From positions 558,001 to 622,000 of the forward strand of contig NZ_FQLF01000001.1 in the NCBI RefSeq assembly GCF_900120175.1: 64,000 nt of DNA. The letters are read 5' to 3'. The position numbers and the translations under genes are program-made. Positions 27,492 to 37,754 of the stretch are shown one piece after another (the stretch's first letter is position 1; every line of letters begins with the position of its first letter). This DNA is from Oceanicoccus sp. KOV_DT_Chl (GTDB lineage Bacteria > Pseudomonadota > Gammaproteobacteria > Pseudomonadales > Dasaniaceae). The notes below the pieces were generated by a model that made no database searches, was not told where the DNA came from, and was given only the letters and a program-made list of their open reading frames with translations.

Positions 27492-28265
27492 ATGCGCGTA
27501 ATTACAGTTAACACCAACGGAATCCGTTCAGCCGCTAAAAAAGGTTTTTTTGAATGGTTGGCTACGCAAGATGCGGATGTCGTCTGTATTCAGGAGACTA
27601 AAGCCCAGCTTGATCAGTTAACTGACCCGGTTTTTCATCCGGTAGGCTATCACTGTTACTACTTTGATGCTGAAAAAAAAGGGTACAGCGGTACAGCGTT
27701 ATTTTGTAAAAAGGAGCCTAAAAAAATTACCAGGGGCTTGGGTTTTGATATCGCTGATACCCAGGGACGTTATATTCAGGCGGATTTTGATGGCGTCAGC
27801 GTGGCGTCGATTTATTTTCCTTCAGGTTCCAGTGGCGATGAAGCACAGGCGCGAAAGGAGGTGTTTATGGAGCACATCATGGCGCATTTCAAAGCCGCCC
27901 GCAGGAAGCGTAGGGAGTTTATCTTTTGTGCGGATTGGAATATTTGTCATAAGGAAATCGATCTGAAGAATTGGCGTGGCAATCGCAAAAACTCCGGTTT
28001 TTTACCTCACGAGCGGGCATGGTTGGATACCTTATTTGATGAGGTTGGCTATGTAGATGCCTTCCGGGTCATTAATCAGCAGGAGGAACAGTACACCTGG
28101 TGGTCAAACCGTGGGCAGGCATGGGCGAAAAATGTGGGGTGGCGTTTGGATTATCATGTCATAAGCCCAGGGTTGGTGGATAAAATCCAATCGGCCTCAA
28201 TTTATAAAGATGAGCGCTTTTCAGATCATTCGCCGTTTATCATGGATTACGATACTGACTATTAA
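27492..28265 (+). CDS. Exodeoxyribonuclease III family protein, Crc-like sequence with catalytic residues
   Basis: A 257-residue exonuclease-endonuclease-phosphatase-domain protein. Overall it resembles Pseudomonas Crc in length and in stretches such as RRKRREFI (137-144), DLKNWR (157-162), GF-x-x-HERAW and GYVDAFR. Crc itself has lost the nuclease residues; here they remain: Glu35 in QETK, Asp148 and Asn150 in ADWN, and Asp245-His246 in FSDHSP. It should therefore be an active AP endonuclease or 3'-5' exonuclease rather than a catabolite-repression co-regulator. Tyr and metal-site residues also look intact. It is a single gene, 106 bases before yajC. Confidence 0.9.
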   Translation: MRVITVNTNGIRSAAKKGFFEWLATQDADVVCIQETKAQLDQLTDPVFHPVGYHCYYFDAEKKGYSGTALFCKKEPKKITRGLGFDIADTQGRYIQADFDGVSVASIYFPSGSSGDEAQARKEVFMEHIMAHFKAARRKRREFIFCADWNICHKEIDLKNWRGNRKNSGFLPHERAWLDTLFDEVGYVDAFRVINQQEEQYTWWSNRGQAWAKNVGWRLDYHVISPGLVDKIQSASIYKDERFSDHSPFIMDYDTDY

Positions 28266-28372
28266 GCTGGAGATTGTTTTCAGCGGCAATGATGGCTGTC
28301 CATAGTTGCCACTGCCAGCCAATCCAGTTACAGTAGCCGCCGTTTTATCAGTCAATAATTAAAGGTACCCCA

Positions 28373-28702
28373 ATGAATTTTATTTCCTCCGCCCATGCTC
28401 AAGCCGCCGGCCAAGCCGCTCCTGAAGCCGGCATTATGCAGCTGGTTTTGATGGTGGGTTTGTTTGTGATGTTTTACTTTATCGCCATTCGTCCACAGCG
28501 CAAGCGTCAAAAGGAACACGCCGAGCTGGTCAGTAACCTGGCTAAGTCTGATGAGGTAGTAACCAATAGCGGCATACTGGGTAAAATCACCAAGCTGGAT
28601 GAAAACTATGTGGTGTTACAAGTGGCTGATAATGTGGAATTGAAATTCCAGCGTGCGGCGATTCATGCGGTACTGCCTAAAGGTACTTTGAAGTCTATCT
28701 AA
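28373..28702 (+). CDS. yajC: Preprotein translocase subunit YajC
   Basis: A 109-residue YajC. A transmembrane helix (IMQLVLMVGLFVMFYFIAI, about 21-39) is followed by RPQRKRQKEHAELVSNL and the small domain DEVVTNSGILGKITKLD, all conserved in YajC, an accessory of the SecDF translocon. AAGG lies before the ATG. It is usually found between tgt and secD-secF; here neither is present, and a strong terminator follows the stop, so the gene has been separated from its normal neighbours. Confidence 0.95.
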   Translation: MNFISSAHAQAAGQAAPEAGIMQLVLMVGLFVMFYFIAIRPQRKRQKEHAELVSNLAKSDEVVTNSGILGKITKLDENYVVLQVADNVELKFQRAAIHAVLPKGTLKSI

Positions 28703-28741
28703 GGCTTCCCGGTGTCGTTTGATGCCCATAGATATATCGAT

Positions 28742-28769
28742 GCCATCGCTTAGCGATGGCTTTTTTTTG
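28742..28769 (+). terminator. Rho-independent terminator after yajC
   Basis: A perfect 8-bp stem GCCATCGC / GCGATGGC with a 3-base TTA loop, followed immediately by an eight- to nine-base T run. It lies 40 bases after the yajC stop and ends that transcript before the desulfhydrase gene. Confidence 0.92.
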
Positions 28770-28835
28770 TCTCCTCTTCCCCATTTTCTCAATTTTCCCG
28801 TTAGACTCGATGCTTTCAACTGAAAGGTTTTGCTA

Positions 28836-29837
28836 ATGACGGTCACATATCCCCCCCGAATTTCACTGGCTCAAACGCCAACCCCGTTACAGTTGCTGGA
28901 ACGCTTATCTGCAGAGATTGGCGGTCCGCGTATCTGGGTCAAACGAGATGATATGACGGGTAGTGCTGTCAGCGGTAACAAAATACGCAAACTTGAGTTT
29001 ACTTTAGCCAAGGCACTTGCCGATGGCTGCGACACGATTATTACTTGTGGCGGGGTGCAGTCCAATCACTGCCGGACTACGGCGATACTCTGTGCGCAAC
29101 TGGGGTTGCAGTGTCATCTCATCTTGCGTGGTGCTGACAATGAGCCTGTGGATGGCAACTTGTTATTGGATCGATTGGTTAATGCGCAGATCAGTTACTA
29201 CAGCAATGCCGAATATCAGCGCCGTGGCGACGAAATTTATCAGCACTGGATTGAGCACTATGCCGCTCAGGGGCGTAAAGCGATGGCGGTGCCGGTGGGC
29301 GCCAGTGATGGTATCGGTTTGTGGGGGTATATTGCCTGTTGTGAAGAATTAAAAACGGATTTTGCCAATGCCAATATTCAGCCGAAACATATTATTTCGG
29401 CAACCGGTTCTGGTGGCACCCAGGGTGGTTTGACCGCGGGTAGTGCCTTATTTAATTTAGGGGCGCAGGTACACGGGATTAATGTTTGTGATGACGAACA
29501 GTACTTTCTGAATAAAGTGCATCAGGATCTGTTGCAGTGGCAGCAGTGGTATGCCGGGTTATTACCCGCTGATTTTAGTATCGAGCAGTTAGCAGTGAGT
29601 GTTATTGATGGCTATGTGGGCCGCGGCTATGCGCAAGCATCGGCAGAGGTTTTCGCCACTATTAAACATGTCGCGCAACTGGAGGGACTAATATTAGATC
29701 CGGTTTATACCGGTAAAGCCTTTGACGGAATGATTGATCAAATTCGTCAGGGACGTTTTGCTGATAGTGAAGACATTGTGTTTGTGCATACCGGTGGTAT
29801 ACTCGGTTTATTCGCGCAACGCGAGCAGTTATTTTAA
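28836..29837 (+). CDS. dcyD: D-cysteine desulfhydrase (PLP-dependent, ACC-deaminase-like)
   Basis: A 333-residue fold-type II PLP enzyme. Lys49 in SGNKIRKLEF is the PLP lysine, followed by CGGVQSNHCR and the phosphate loop ATGSGGTQGG. The residues that separate D-cysteine desulfhydrase from ACC deaminase are Thr292 in DPVYTGKA and Thr319 in HTGG; ACC deaminases have Glu and Leu at these places. It should therefore break D-cysteine to pyruvate, ammonia and sulphide. AAAGG at 28823-28827 supports ATG 28836. It is 23 bases upstream of an alanine symporter gene, so amino-acid use may be shared. Confidence 0.85.
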   Translation: MTVTYPPRISLAQTPTPLQLLERLSAEIGGPRIWVKRDDMTGSAVSGNKIRKLEFTLAKALADGCDTIITCGGVQSNHCRTTAILCAQLGLQCHLILRGADNEPVDGNLLLDRLVNAQISYYSNAEYQRRGDEIYQHWIEHYAAQGRKAMAVPVGASDGIGLWGYIACCEELKTDFANANIQPKHIISATGSGGTQGGLTAGSALFNLGAQVHGINVCDDEQYFLNKVHQDLLQWQQWYAGLLPADFSIEQLAVSVIDGYVGRGYAQASAEVFATIKHVAQLEGLILDPVYTGKAFDGMIDQIRQGRFADSEDIVFVHTGGILGLFAQREQLF

Positions 29838-29860
29838 ACGAAAAATAAAAAGAGTTTTTT

Positions 29861-31198
29861 ATGGATGCGCTCAGTGCTTTAGTTGGAGATGTAAATAAAA
29901 TCGTTTGGGGCCCCTATATGCTGGTGCTGATTTTGGGCACTGGTTTGTATTTGATGGTCGGGCTGAAATTTATGCCCTTGCGCAATATCGGTAAAGCTTT
30001 TCGATTATTATTTCAGGGTCGTCAAGGTAATGCCGACCAAGGTCAAATTTCCCCCTTTAATGCTTTGATGACATCGCTCTCGGCCACTATTGGTACCGGT
30101 AATATCGCGGGCGTGGCGACGGCCATCAGTATTGGCGGGCCGGGCGCGTTATTCTGGATGTGGTGTACTGCGTTAATTGGTATGGCGACAAAATATGCCG
30201 AAGCAGTGATGGCGGTGAATTATCGCGAGATTGATGCCGACGGCAATTATGCTGGTGGTCCGATGTATTACATCAAAAATGGTTTGGGCAAAAACTGGAA
30301 ATGGTTGGCAGCAGCGTTTGCTTTTTTCGCGGCAATTGCCGGTTTTGGTATTGGCAATACTGTGCAGGCTAATTCTGTCGCAGATGCGTTGCAGTCTACT
30401 TTCTCGGTGCCGTCGTGGCTGACAGGTTTGGTGTTGTTGGTATTGGTGGGCTTGGTGTTGTTGGGTGGCGTTAAGCGGATTGCCTCCGTAGCCGGATTGT
30501 TAATCCCCTTTATGGCAGTGAGCTATTTGCTGTTGGGGCTGGTGGTGTTGTTATTAAATTTTGCCGATATTCCTGCCGCGATTATGTTAATTGTAGAAAG
30601 CGCGTTTACCGGTACTGCCGCCCAGGGTGGTTTTGTCGGCGCAGGTGTGATGATGGCGGTACAGTTTGGTGTGGCACGGGGGGTGTTTTCTAACGAGGCA
30701 GGTATGGGGAGCGCGCCCATTGCACACGCGGCAGCACAAACCAACGATCCGGTAAAACAGGGCACGATTGCTATGCTGGGTACCTTTATTGATACCCTGG
30801 TTGTGTGCTCGGTAACCGGTTTGGCGATTGTATTAAGTGGTTTATGGACGACTGGTGAAGGCGGTGCCTCGTTAACTGCCGCCGCCTTTGCTAGCCAAAT
30901 TCCCTATGGTGATGTGTTGGTGTCAATTAGTCTGTGCCTGTTTGCCTTCACCACTATTTTAGGCTGGAGCTATTATGGCGAACGGGCCTCGGTGTATTTA
31001 TTCGGGACGTCGGCGTTAATTCCATTCCGGGTGTTATGGGTATTGGCCATTCCGCTCGGCGCAATGGCGCAACTGGGTTTTATCTGGTTGCTGGCCGACA
31101 CACTCAATGCCTTGATGGCGATTCCCAATCTGATTGCGTTGTTATTACTTAGCCCGGTAATTTTTAAATTAACCAAACTGGGTATTAAAGAGGAGTGA
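29861..31198 (+). CDS. Sodium:alanine/glycine symporter (AGCS family)
   Basis: A 445-residue integral membrane protein with about eleven hydrophobic segments. The AGCS signature SATIGTGNIAGVATAISIGGPGA (near 76-98) and RGVFSNEAGMGSAPIAHAAA (near 275-295) are both clear. It imports alanine or glycine with sodium. It follows the desulfhydrase gene by 23 bases, so the two may form a unit for amino-acid salvage. No terminator is obvious after the stop. Confidence 0.92.
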   Translation: MDALSALVGDVNKIVWGPYMLVLILGTGLYLMVGLKFMPLRNIGKAFRLLFQGRQGNADQGQISPFNALMTSLSATIGTGNIAGVATAISIGGPGALFWMWCTALIGMATKYAEAVMAVNYREIDADGNYAGGPMYYIKNGLGKNWKWLAAAFAFFAAIAGFGIGNTVQANSVADALQSTFSVPSWLTGLVLLVLVGLVLLGGVKRIASVAGLLIPFMAVSYLLLGLVVLLLNFADIPAAIMLIVESAFTGTAAQGGFVGAGVMMAVQFGVARGVFSNEAGMGSAPIAHAAAQTNDPVKQGTIAMLGTFIDTLVVCSVTGLAIVLSGLWTTGEGGASLTAAAFASQIPYGDVLVSISLCLFAFTTILGWSYYGERASVYLFGTSALIPFRVLWVLAIPLGAMAQLGFIWLLADTLNALMAIPNLIALLLLSPVIFKLTKLGIKEE

Positions 31199-31310
31199 GC
31201 TCGGCTGGCCCTGGCGATTAAGAGATAGCTAATGTAGGGATAATGCTATGCCAAGCTGGTTATTATTTGTATAGTGCGGATCGATGTGATTTTTCAGCTG
31301 GTAATAATCT

Positions 31311-32212
31311 ATGGCTTCAGGTTTCGGTAATAAATTAGTCATTGCGATTTCTTCGCGGGCACTGTTCAATCTTGATGACAGTCATCGTGTCTATCAGGAG
31401 CAAGGGCTGGAGGCTTATGCCCGTTATCAGATTGAAAATGAAGATAAAATTCTCGACCCGGGTGAAGCATTTCCTATGGTGCAGAAGTTACTCCGTATCA
31501 ATGAGCGCTTGGAAGGGGATCCACGGGTAGAAGTGATTCTGCTGTCCCGCAATAGTGCTGACACCGGTTTACGTATATTCAATTCGATCGAGCACTATGG
31601 TCTAAGTATTACCCGAGCTGCTTTTAGTGGCGGTGAAAGCCCTTATCGCTATGTGTCAGCGTTTGGTTGCCATTTGTTTTTATCAACCGAGCCAGAGGAT
31701 GTTCGTTCCGCCTTGGCTAACGGGGTTGCTGCAGCAACGCTTATTTCCTCGGCCTCCAGACATGCAGATGATTCCCCGTTGAAGCTTGCATTTGATGGCG
31801 ATGCAGTATTGTTTTCTGATGAGTCTGAACAAATCTTCAAGCAGAAAGGCTTGGATGCTTTCACCGAGAATGAACGTAATTCCGCGAAGCTGCCTATGAC
31901 GGGGGTCCTTTCAGAGCATTTTTGGCAGCTCTACATGGTTTGCAATCCGAGTTTTCATCGGAGCAAGCACCGATTCGTACGGCATTGGTGACAGCTCGTT
32001 CCGCGCCAGCCCATGAGCGGGTCATTAGAACATTACGTGCATGGAATGTCCGAATTGATGAGTCTTTATTTCTCGGCGGTTTACCTAAAGGGGATTTTCT
32101 CAAAGCCTACGGCGCTGATGTATTTTTTGATGATCAAAAAACACACATCGATTCAGCTACCAGCTATGATGTGACGGCCGGCCATGTACCTCATGGTATT
32201 GCCAATACATAG
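31311..32212 (+). CDS. Cytosolic 5'-nucleotidase, cN-I type, frame broken once
   Basis: About 300 residues after correction. It resembles the 5'-nucleotidase family containing mammalian cN-I: LVIAISSRALFNLDDSHRVYQEQG at the start, PMVQKLLRIN, then VILLSRNSADTGLRIFNSIE, LAFDGDAVLFSDESEQIF (HAD Asp motif, about 160-177). The frame breaks near 31903; one G added to the G5 run gives MTGGPFRAFLAALHGLQSEF and restores the rest to 32212 (VRIDESLFLGGLPKGDFL). It should dephosphorylate nucleoside monophosphates. No ribosome site beyond a weak GGT is evident. Neighbours do not suggest a pathway. Confidence 0.85.
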
Positions 32213-32381
32213 TTGCTTAATACCGGATTGTCACAATAAAGTTTATAAATCCGACTTTAGTCACAAATCCCACTCCCTGAGCGGACGCGGCTGAATTTGC
32301 TGCTAAGCTAATCACTATGTTTATCTGTTAGAAGCTCTTGTGTACTCAGGCGCTAACGTTGTGATTCAGGTGTGGTTGTTA

Positions 32382-32888
32382 ATGATTCAAACAATACTAT
32401 TTGCTACAGATATGGGATTGCATACCCACTATCTCTTGCATCACGTCAATTCGCTGGCGGAGCAGTATGACGCCAGAGTCATCGTGGTCCATGTGATGGA
32501 GCCGCCAGGCCATTTGGGTGATGCTATGGTGCAGAGTTATCTCAGTGATGATAGCCGTAAAGAATTTAAGCAAGAGGGTATCAGCCGTATTATCGATGGT
32601 GTCAAAGGCCGGATTGTTGATGTGCTGGAAGAAGAGTTTATTGATGGCCAGCAGGGTTTGTCGAAAATAAGAGATGTCCGTGTTATTCCCGGAAAGCCGG
32701 TAGAAGTGATCTTGCGAGAGGCGGCAGAATGCAGCGCTGATATGATTATTCTCGGCAGTCACGGTGTCGATACGACCACGCCAAATATGCTGGGGTCGGT
32801 GACTTCCAGGATTTTACAAATGTCACGGGTGCCGGTTTATATGGTGCCTCTGATACGCAATTTTATGGCGAAAGCGGCGGTAGGCTAG
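32382..32888 (+). CDS. Universal stress protein (UspA family)
   Basis: A 168-residue Usp-domain protein. It opens MIQTILFATDMG, and the C-terminal motif IILGSHGVDTTTPNMLGSVTSRILQMSRVPVYMVP corresponds to the ATP-binding G-x-x-G-x(8-9)-G-S/T loop, slightly altered. An upstream in-frame GTG at 32340 exists; AGGTG at about 32368 supports ATG 32382. Single gene; no partner evident. Confidence 0.88.
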   Translation: MIQTILFATDMGLHTHYLLHHVNSLAEQYDARVIVVHVMEPPGHLGDAMVQSYLSDDSRKEFKQEGISRIIDGVKGRIVDVLEEEFIDGQQGLSKIRDVRVIPGKPVEVILREAAECSADMIILGSHGVDTTTPNMLGSVTSRILQMSRVPVYMVPLIRNFMAKAAVG

Positions 32889-33114
32889 TCGCGGTTGGCT
32901 ATTATTTTTCGCCAGATTTTAGCAAGCATGTGTTAACAATGCTTATTCCATTCTGGGTTTTCTTGATTGATTCTAGCTTTTGTTAGGCTAAATTAGTTAT
33001 ATAGACTATTGTGTTTATAGGGCTTGACGATGAGACTAATTTAACCCTAAAAAACCACGTTAAGTATCCCTCGTAAGTTATTGATATAAATTGATTTTAA
33101 TCATTATTCTTTAG

Positions 33115-34103
<989 letters not shown>

Positions 34104-34264
34104 ACGCTTGTCTGTTTCCTGCCCTGGCATGTTGTCATTTGGCTCATGCTTGGCACTTAGCTCTCCCGTGATTTTGTAATATTTATGCCTATTGCTGGCC
34201 GGCACTATTTGGCGTTATAAAATTGTGCGACAGTTTGCTTGGCTATCTGTACAATGCGCGCCCT

Positions 34265-35152
34265 ATGACTGCCTTAACGCTATTAATTATCTACTGTCTT
34301 TTAATTTCACTGGTTTCTTTGCTAGGTGGTTGGCTGCCTACACGGCTAAAAATGACTCATACCCGCACCCAGTTGCTGATGAGTTTTGTCGCGGGGCTAA
34401 TGTTGGGAATTGCCTTTTACCATTTATTGCCACATGCCATTTACACCTTGCCAGAAGCGGGAGGCGTTGATCAGGCAGTCTGGTGGCTGATGGTGGGTTT
34501 GCTGTTTATGTTTGTGTTACTGAGAATGTTTCATTTTCATCAGCATGGGCATAAGCAAGAAGAATGTCAGCATGATCATGGCGGTCCGGGTCATCAAGTA
34601 AATCGTTTGAGTTGGATTGGAGTGGCTCTGGGTTTGGGCTTGCACACCATTATTGATGGTGTGGCGTTAGGTGCAGCAGTGCAGGCGGGTATAGGCGAAG
34701 ACGCAGGGGTGTTTGGTTTGGTCGGGCTGGGGGTGTTTGTCGCAGTAGCCTTACATAAACCCTTGGATGCCATGTCGATTGCGTCGTTATTAATGGCCAG
34801 TCACGCTAGCGCGAAAACCCGAATGTGGGTGATTGGGTTATTTTCGTTATTGTGTCCACTGGGCGCGATGTTGTTTTTTCTGGGGGTGGCCCAGTTTGGG
34901 CAGCAATCCAGTACGGCGGTAGGCATTGCATTGGCATTTTCAGCCGGTGTGTTTATTTGTATCTCGCTGAGTGATTTGTTGCCTGAAGTGCAGTTTCACT
35001 CTCATGATCGCTTAAAACTAACGCTAGCGTTATTGCTCGGTATTACTGCTGCTTATGGTATCGGTATGTTGGAGCCTGCTCACGGCCATCATGAAGATGA
35101 GGAGAGTCATCATGCGCTGTTCACTATTGAAGTCAGTGCAGATCGAAGCTAG
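34265..35152 (+). CDS. ZIP family metal transporter
   Basis: About 295 residues with eight hydrophobic segments. The TM4 metal site reads GLHTIIDGVALGAAV and TM5 reads VALHKPLDAMSI, both with the conserved His. A His-rich loop after TM3 (MFHFHQHGHKQEECQHDHGG) and another His cluster near the C-terminus (HGHHEDEESHH) may bind metal. ZIP proteins bring zinc, or other divalent cations, into the cytoplasm. A GTG start at 34223 would add 14 residues; ATG 34265 begins directly before a hydrophobic helix. Neither has a good ribosome site. Confidence 0.88.
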   Translation: MTALTLLIIYCLLISLVSLLGGWLPTRLKMTHTRTQLLMSFVAGLMLGIAFYHLLPHAIYTLPEAGGVDQAVWWLMVGLLFMFVLLRMFHFHQHGHKQEECQHDHGGPGHQVNRLSWIGVALGLGLHTIIDGVALGAAVQAGIGEDAGVFGLVGLGVFVAVALHKPLDAMSIASLLMASHASAKTRMWVIGLFSLLCPLGAMLFFLGVAQFGQQSSTAVGIALAFSAGVFICISLSDLLPEVQFHSHDRLKLTLALLLGITAAYGIGMLEPAHGHHEDEESHHALFTIEVSADRS

Positions 35153-35238
35153 TTCTGCACAAGCATTGCTTGCCTGCTTAAATCCCTGTAGATTGTCGCG
35201 CTTTTAGTATTCTGTCTTTTTTATATTGGAGCCTTGCT

Positions 35239-35856
35239 GTGGAAATCGCCTGTCTTGACCTGGAGGGGGTATTGATCCCTGAAATCTGGATAAACTTTGC
35301 CGAGAAAACGGGCATTGAAGAGCTGAAAGCGACCACTCGTGATATTCCTGACTACGATGTGCTGATGAAACAGCGCCTGCGTTTGTTAGATGAGCATGGC
35401 TATGGCTTACCTGATATTCAGCAAGTTATTGCAACACTTGAGCCAATGGAGGGCGCGCGCGAGTTTTTGGATTGGTTGCGTGAGCGCTTTCAGGTGGTGA
35501 TTCTATCGGATACCTTTTACGAATTTGGTATGCCCTTTATGAAGCAGTTGGGTTACCCTGCTTTGCTATGTCATAAGTTGGAAGTCAATGCCGACGGTAA
35601 GGTGGTTGATTACAAATTGCGTCAGGCCAATCCCAAGCGGCAGGCGGTGATTGGTTTTCACTCCATGTATTACCGCACCATTGCTGCTGGTGATTCATAT
35701 AACGATACCACGATGTTGGCGGAAGCTCATGCCGGTATTTTGTTTAAGGCACCGGACAATGTGATCGCCGAATTCCCGCAGTTTCCTGCCGTACATACCT
35801 ACGAAGACCTCAAAAAAGAATTTATCAAGGCGAGTGAGCGAGATTTAAGCCTGTAA
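35239..35856 (+). CDS. thrH: Bifunctional phosphoserine phosphatase / homoserine phosphotransferase ThrH
   Basis: A 205-residue HAD-family protein, the exact usual length of Pseudomonas ThrH. The first HAD motif reads CLDLEGVLIPE with the nucleophile Asp7, VVILSDTFYEF carries the Ser/Thr motif, and IAAGDSYNDTTML holds the C-terminal Asp pair. ThrH can dephosphorylate phosphoserine and transfer phosphate to homoserine, bypassing serB and thrB. GTG 35239 is used, with GGAG before it. It is convergent with pabB, 10 bases apart. Confidence 0.93.
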   Translation: MEIACLDLEGVLIPEIWINFAEKTGIEELKATTRDIPDYDVLMKQRLRLLDEHGYGLPDIQQVIATLEPMEGAREFLDWLRERFQVVILSDTFYEFGMPFMKQLGYPALLCHKLEVNADGKVVDYKLRQANPKRQAVIGFHSMYYRTIAAGDSYNDTTMLAEAHAGILFKAPDNVIAEFPQFPAVHTYEDLKKEFIKASERDLSL

Positions 35857-35866
35857 ATTTATTGCT

Positions 35867-37213
35867 CTATGCGAGTGCCGCCAGTAGTTTTTCTACCTTG
35901 GTCAGGCACTCTTGGTACTCCGACTCGCACTCTGAATCGGCCACAATACCGCCGCCAGCCCAGCAGTGAATTTTATTCTGTTCGCAGACCATGGTGCGGA
36001 TGGCGATATTGGTATCCATTTGTCCGTCACAGCTGATATAGCCTATGGCACCGCAGTATGCTGAGCGACGATGCGGTTCCAGTTCTTCAATAATTTGCAT
36101 CGCCCTGACTTTGGGGGCGCCGGTAATGGAGCCGCCAGGAAAGCAGCTGGCTAATAGGTCAATAGCGGTATTGCCCTTTTTCAATTGCCCGCTGATTGTG
36201 CTGACCAAATGATGGACGGTTTCGAAACTCTGTAATTCAAACAGCTCATCCACTTGAATGCTGCCGTGTTTACAGGTTTTTCCCAAATCATTGCGCAGCA
36301 AATCCACAATCATCAAGTTTTCCGCTCGGTCTTTCGCGCTATTCAGTAGTTGCTGGGCAAGTTGTTGATCTTGCTCGGGGGTGCGGCCGCGACCAATGGT
36401 GCCCTTGATGGGGGAGGTGCTAACACGTTGATTGGCAAGGTGCAGGAAACGCTCTGGTGACACGCTGAGAATCGCTTGGTTTTTGGTTTGAATATACGCT
36501 GAAAAAGGGGCTGCGGCAGTACTCCTGAGCCGCTGGTAGGCTTGCCATGGGCTGCCTTCAAAGTCGGCGCTAAAGCGTTGGGCCAGATTGATTTGATAGC
36601 AATCACCGGCACTAATATAGCGCTGAATGGTTTCGAAGGCTTGTCGATAGTCAGTCTTGCTGAGGTTGGCGGTGAATGCAGATTCAAGTTGAAAGTCTAC
36701 AGTGTCAGGTCTGCCCTCATTGCTATTCAGGCGCTGCCTTATATCGGTTAGCACTTTAAGGTCAGTATGGGGATGGGCGACTAGCACTGCTCGTCGTTTA
36801 CGGTGATCAACCACGACTGCCCAGCTATAAATTCCCACGCTGGCATCTGCCAACGTTGAATCTTGTATAGCAAATGCCGGTATTTCTTCCAGTTGACGGC
36901 TGAGGTCATAGCCAAAAAAACCTAAAGCACCTCCAGTGAAGGGGAGGTGGTAGTCGTTATTAATCGCCGGTAAATGCTGCTGCAGCGAGTGCTGCAATTC
37001 ATCAAAGAACGTGGTTTTGCTACTTGCAGGAGATGTACTTGAGCTGGTTTCACAGAGTGCGACCGGGGCGGCGCTGAAAATATCATAGCGACCGCGGGCT
37101 GAAAAAGGGGCTGCGCTATCCAAATAAACCGGCTGCTCCAAATCCAGTAACCGTGCAAATAGAGGTGCCGAATCTGCGCAGTAGGGCAGTTCCTCGATGG
37201 TTAATGGCTGCAT
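35867..37213 (-). CDS. pabB: Aminodeoxychorismate synthase component I
   Basis: About 448 residues of the chorismate-binding family. The lysine motif SPIKGTIGRGRTPEQDQQ (about 265-282) and PGGSITGAPKVRAMQIIEELEPHRR identify PabB rather than anthranilate synthase. It converts chorismate and ammonia from PabA into aminodeoxychorismate, on the way to folate. The amidotransferase pabA is not adjacent. ATG 37213 follows GGTGAG by 10 bases; an upstream GTG at 37228 is possible. Convergent with thrH and divergent from the propionyl-CoA carboxylase operon. Confidence 0.92.
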   Translation of the reverse strand: MQPLTIEELPYCADSAPLFARLLDLEQPVYLDSAAPFSARGRYDIFSAAPVALCETSSSTSPASSKTTFFDELQHSLQQHLPAINNDYHLPFTGGALGFFGYDLSRQLEEIPAFAIQDSTLADASVGIYSWAVVVDHRKRRAVLVAHPHTDLKVLTDIRQRLNSNEGRPDTVDFQLESAFTANLSKTDYRQAFETIQRYISAGDCYQINLAQRFSADFEGSPWQAYQRLRSTAAAPFSAYIQTKNQAILSVSPERFLHLANQRVSTSPIKGTIGRGRTPEQDQQLAQQLLNSAKDRAENLMIVDLLRNDLGKTCKHGSIQVDELFELQSFETVHHLVSTISGQLKKGNTAIDLLASCFPGGSITGAPKVRAMQIIEELEPHRRSAYCGAIGYISCDGQMDTNIAIRTMVCEQNKIHCWAGGGIVADSECESEYQECLTKVEKLLAALA

Positions 37214-37754
37214 AAAGCGATATCTCACCGGCCGCGATTGGCTCGGTTTAATAGGTGGTTAAAAGAGGCCAGATTGTAAGCGCTAAATGGCCTTCAAAGC
37301 CAGCCAAATTGCGGCCATAAGCTATTGATAATGTTTGCTTTTGCATTGACATAATACGCTTATCCCATTATGGTATCCGCCCGTTTAATGGGGCTGGTTT
37401 GGCAGGTTTTTGTGGTTGCTGGAAGTAGTTACCGAACGGCTGCAAGCATATAAAAATGCTGACTTTTTAGGGCGGCGATAAAATCAGGCAGTATCAGATA
37501 GTAGGTAGTATATGGCACTACAACGTCCGTTAATATCTGCTTACTCAGTAAAAAACTGTTCTGAGGGGAGTCGCTGAGTATTCGTCCCACCCAGTCACTT
37601 GATCGTGCCAATTGGCGATTAATTGATTTAATACTCCCCGATGGTTTTAAAGGAACGCTATTGCTTTCGATAGCGCTAAAGCTTTTAGGCTTGTGGTTTA
37701 CAGTCACCGACTGACTACAAGGCATTAACAGGAAACATTGAGACAGTATTTATT
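37214..37754. other. Divergent intergenic region upstream of the propionyl-CoA operon
   Basis: About 540 bases between pabB and the carboxyltransferase gene. It contains a candidate rightward promoter at 37346-37374 and otherwise no RNA gene or repeat that I can see. A 98-codon leftward open frame at 37429-37725 has no recognisable product and is not called as a gene. I see no cobalamin riboswitch here, although a B12-dependent mutase lies in the operon. Confidence 0.5.
37346..37374 (+). promoter_or_regulatory. Candidate sigma-70 promoter upstream of propionyl-CoA operon
   Basis: TTGACA at 37346-37351 is a perfect -35 element and TATGGT at 37369-37374 a four-of-six -10 element, separated by 17 bases. 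It lies about 380 bases before the carboxyltransferase start, giving a long leader if used. Identified by eye only. Confidence 0.35.

Noticed and set aside
37429-37725. 98-codon leftward open frame upstream of pccB
   Set aside because: No recognisable product, no ribosome site, and it lies in the divergent promoter region.
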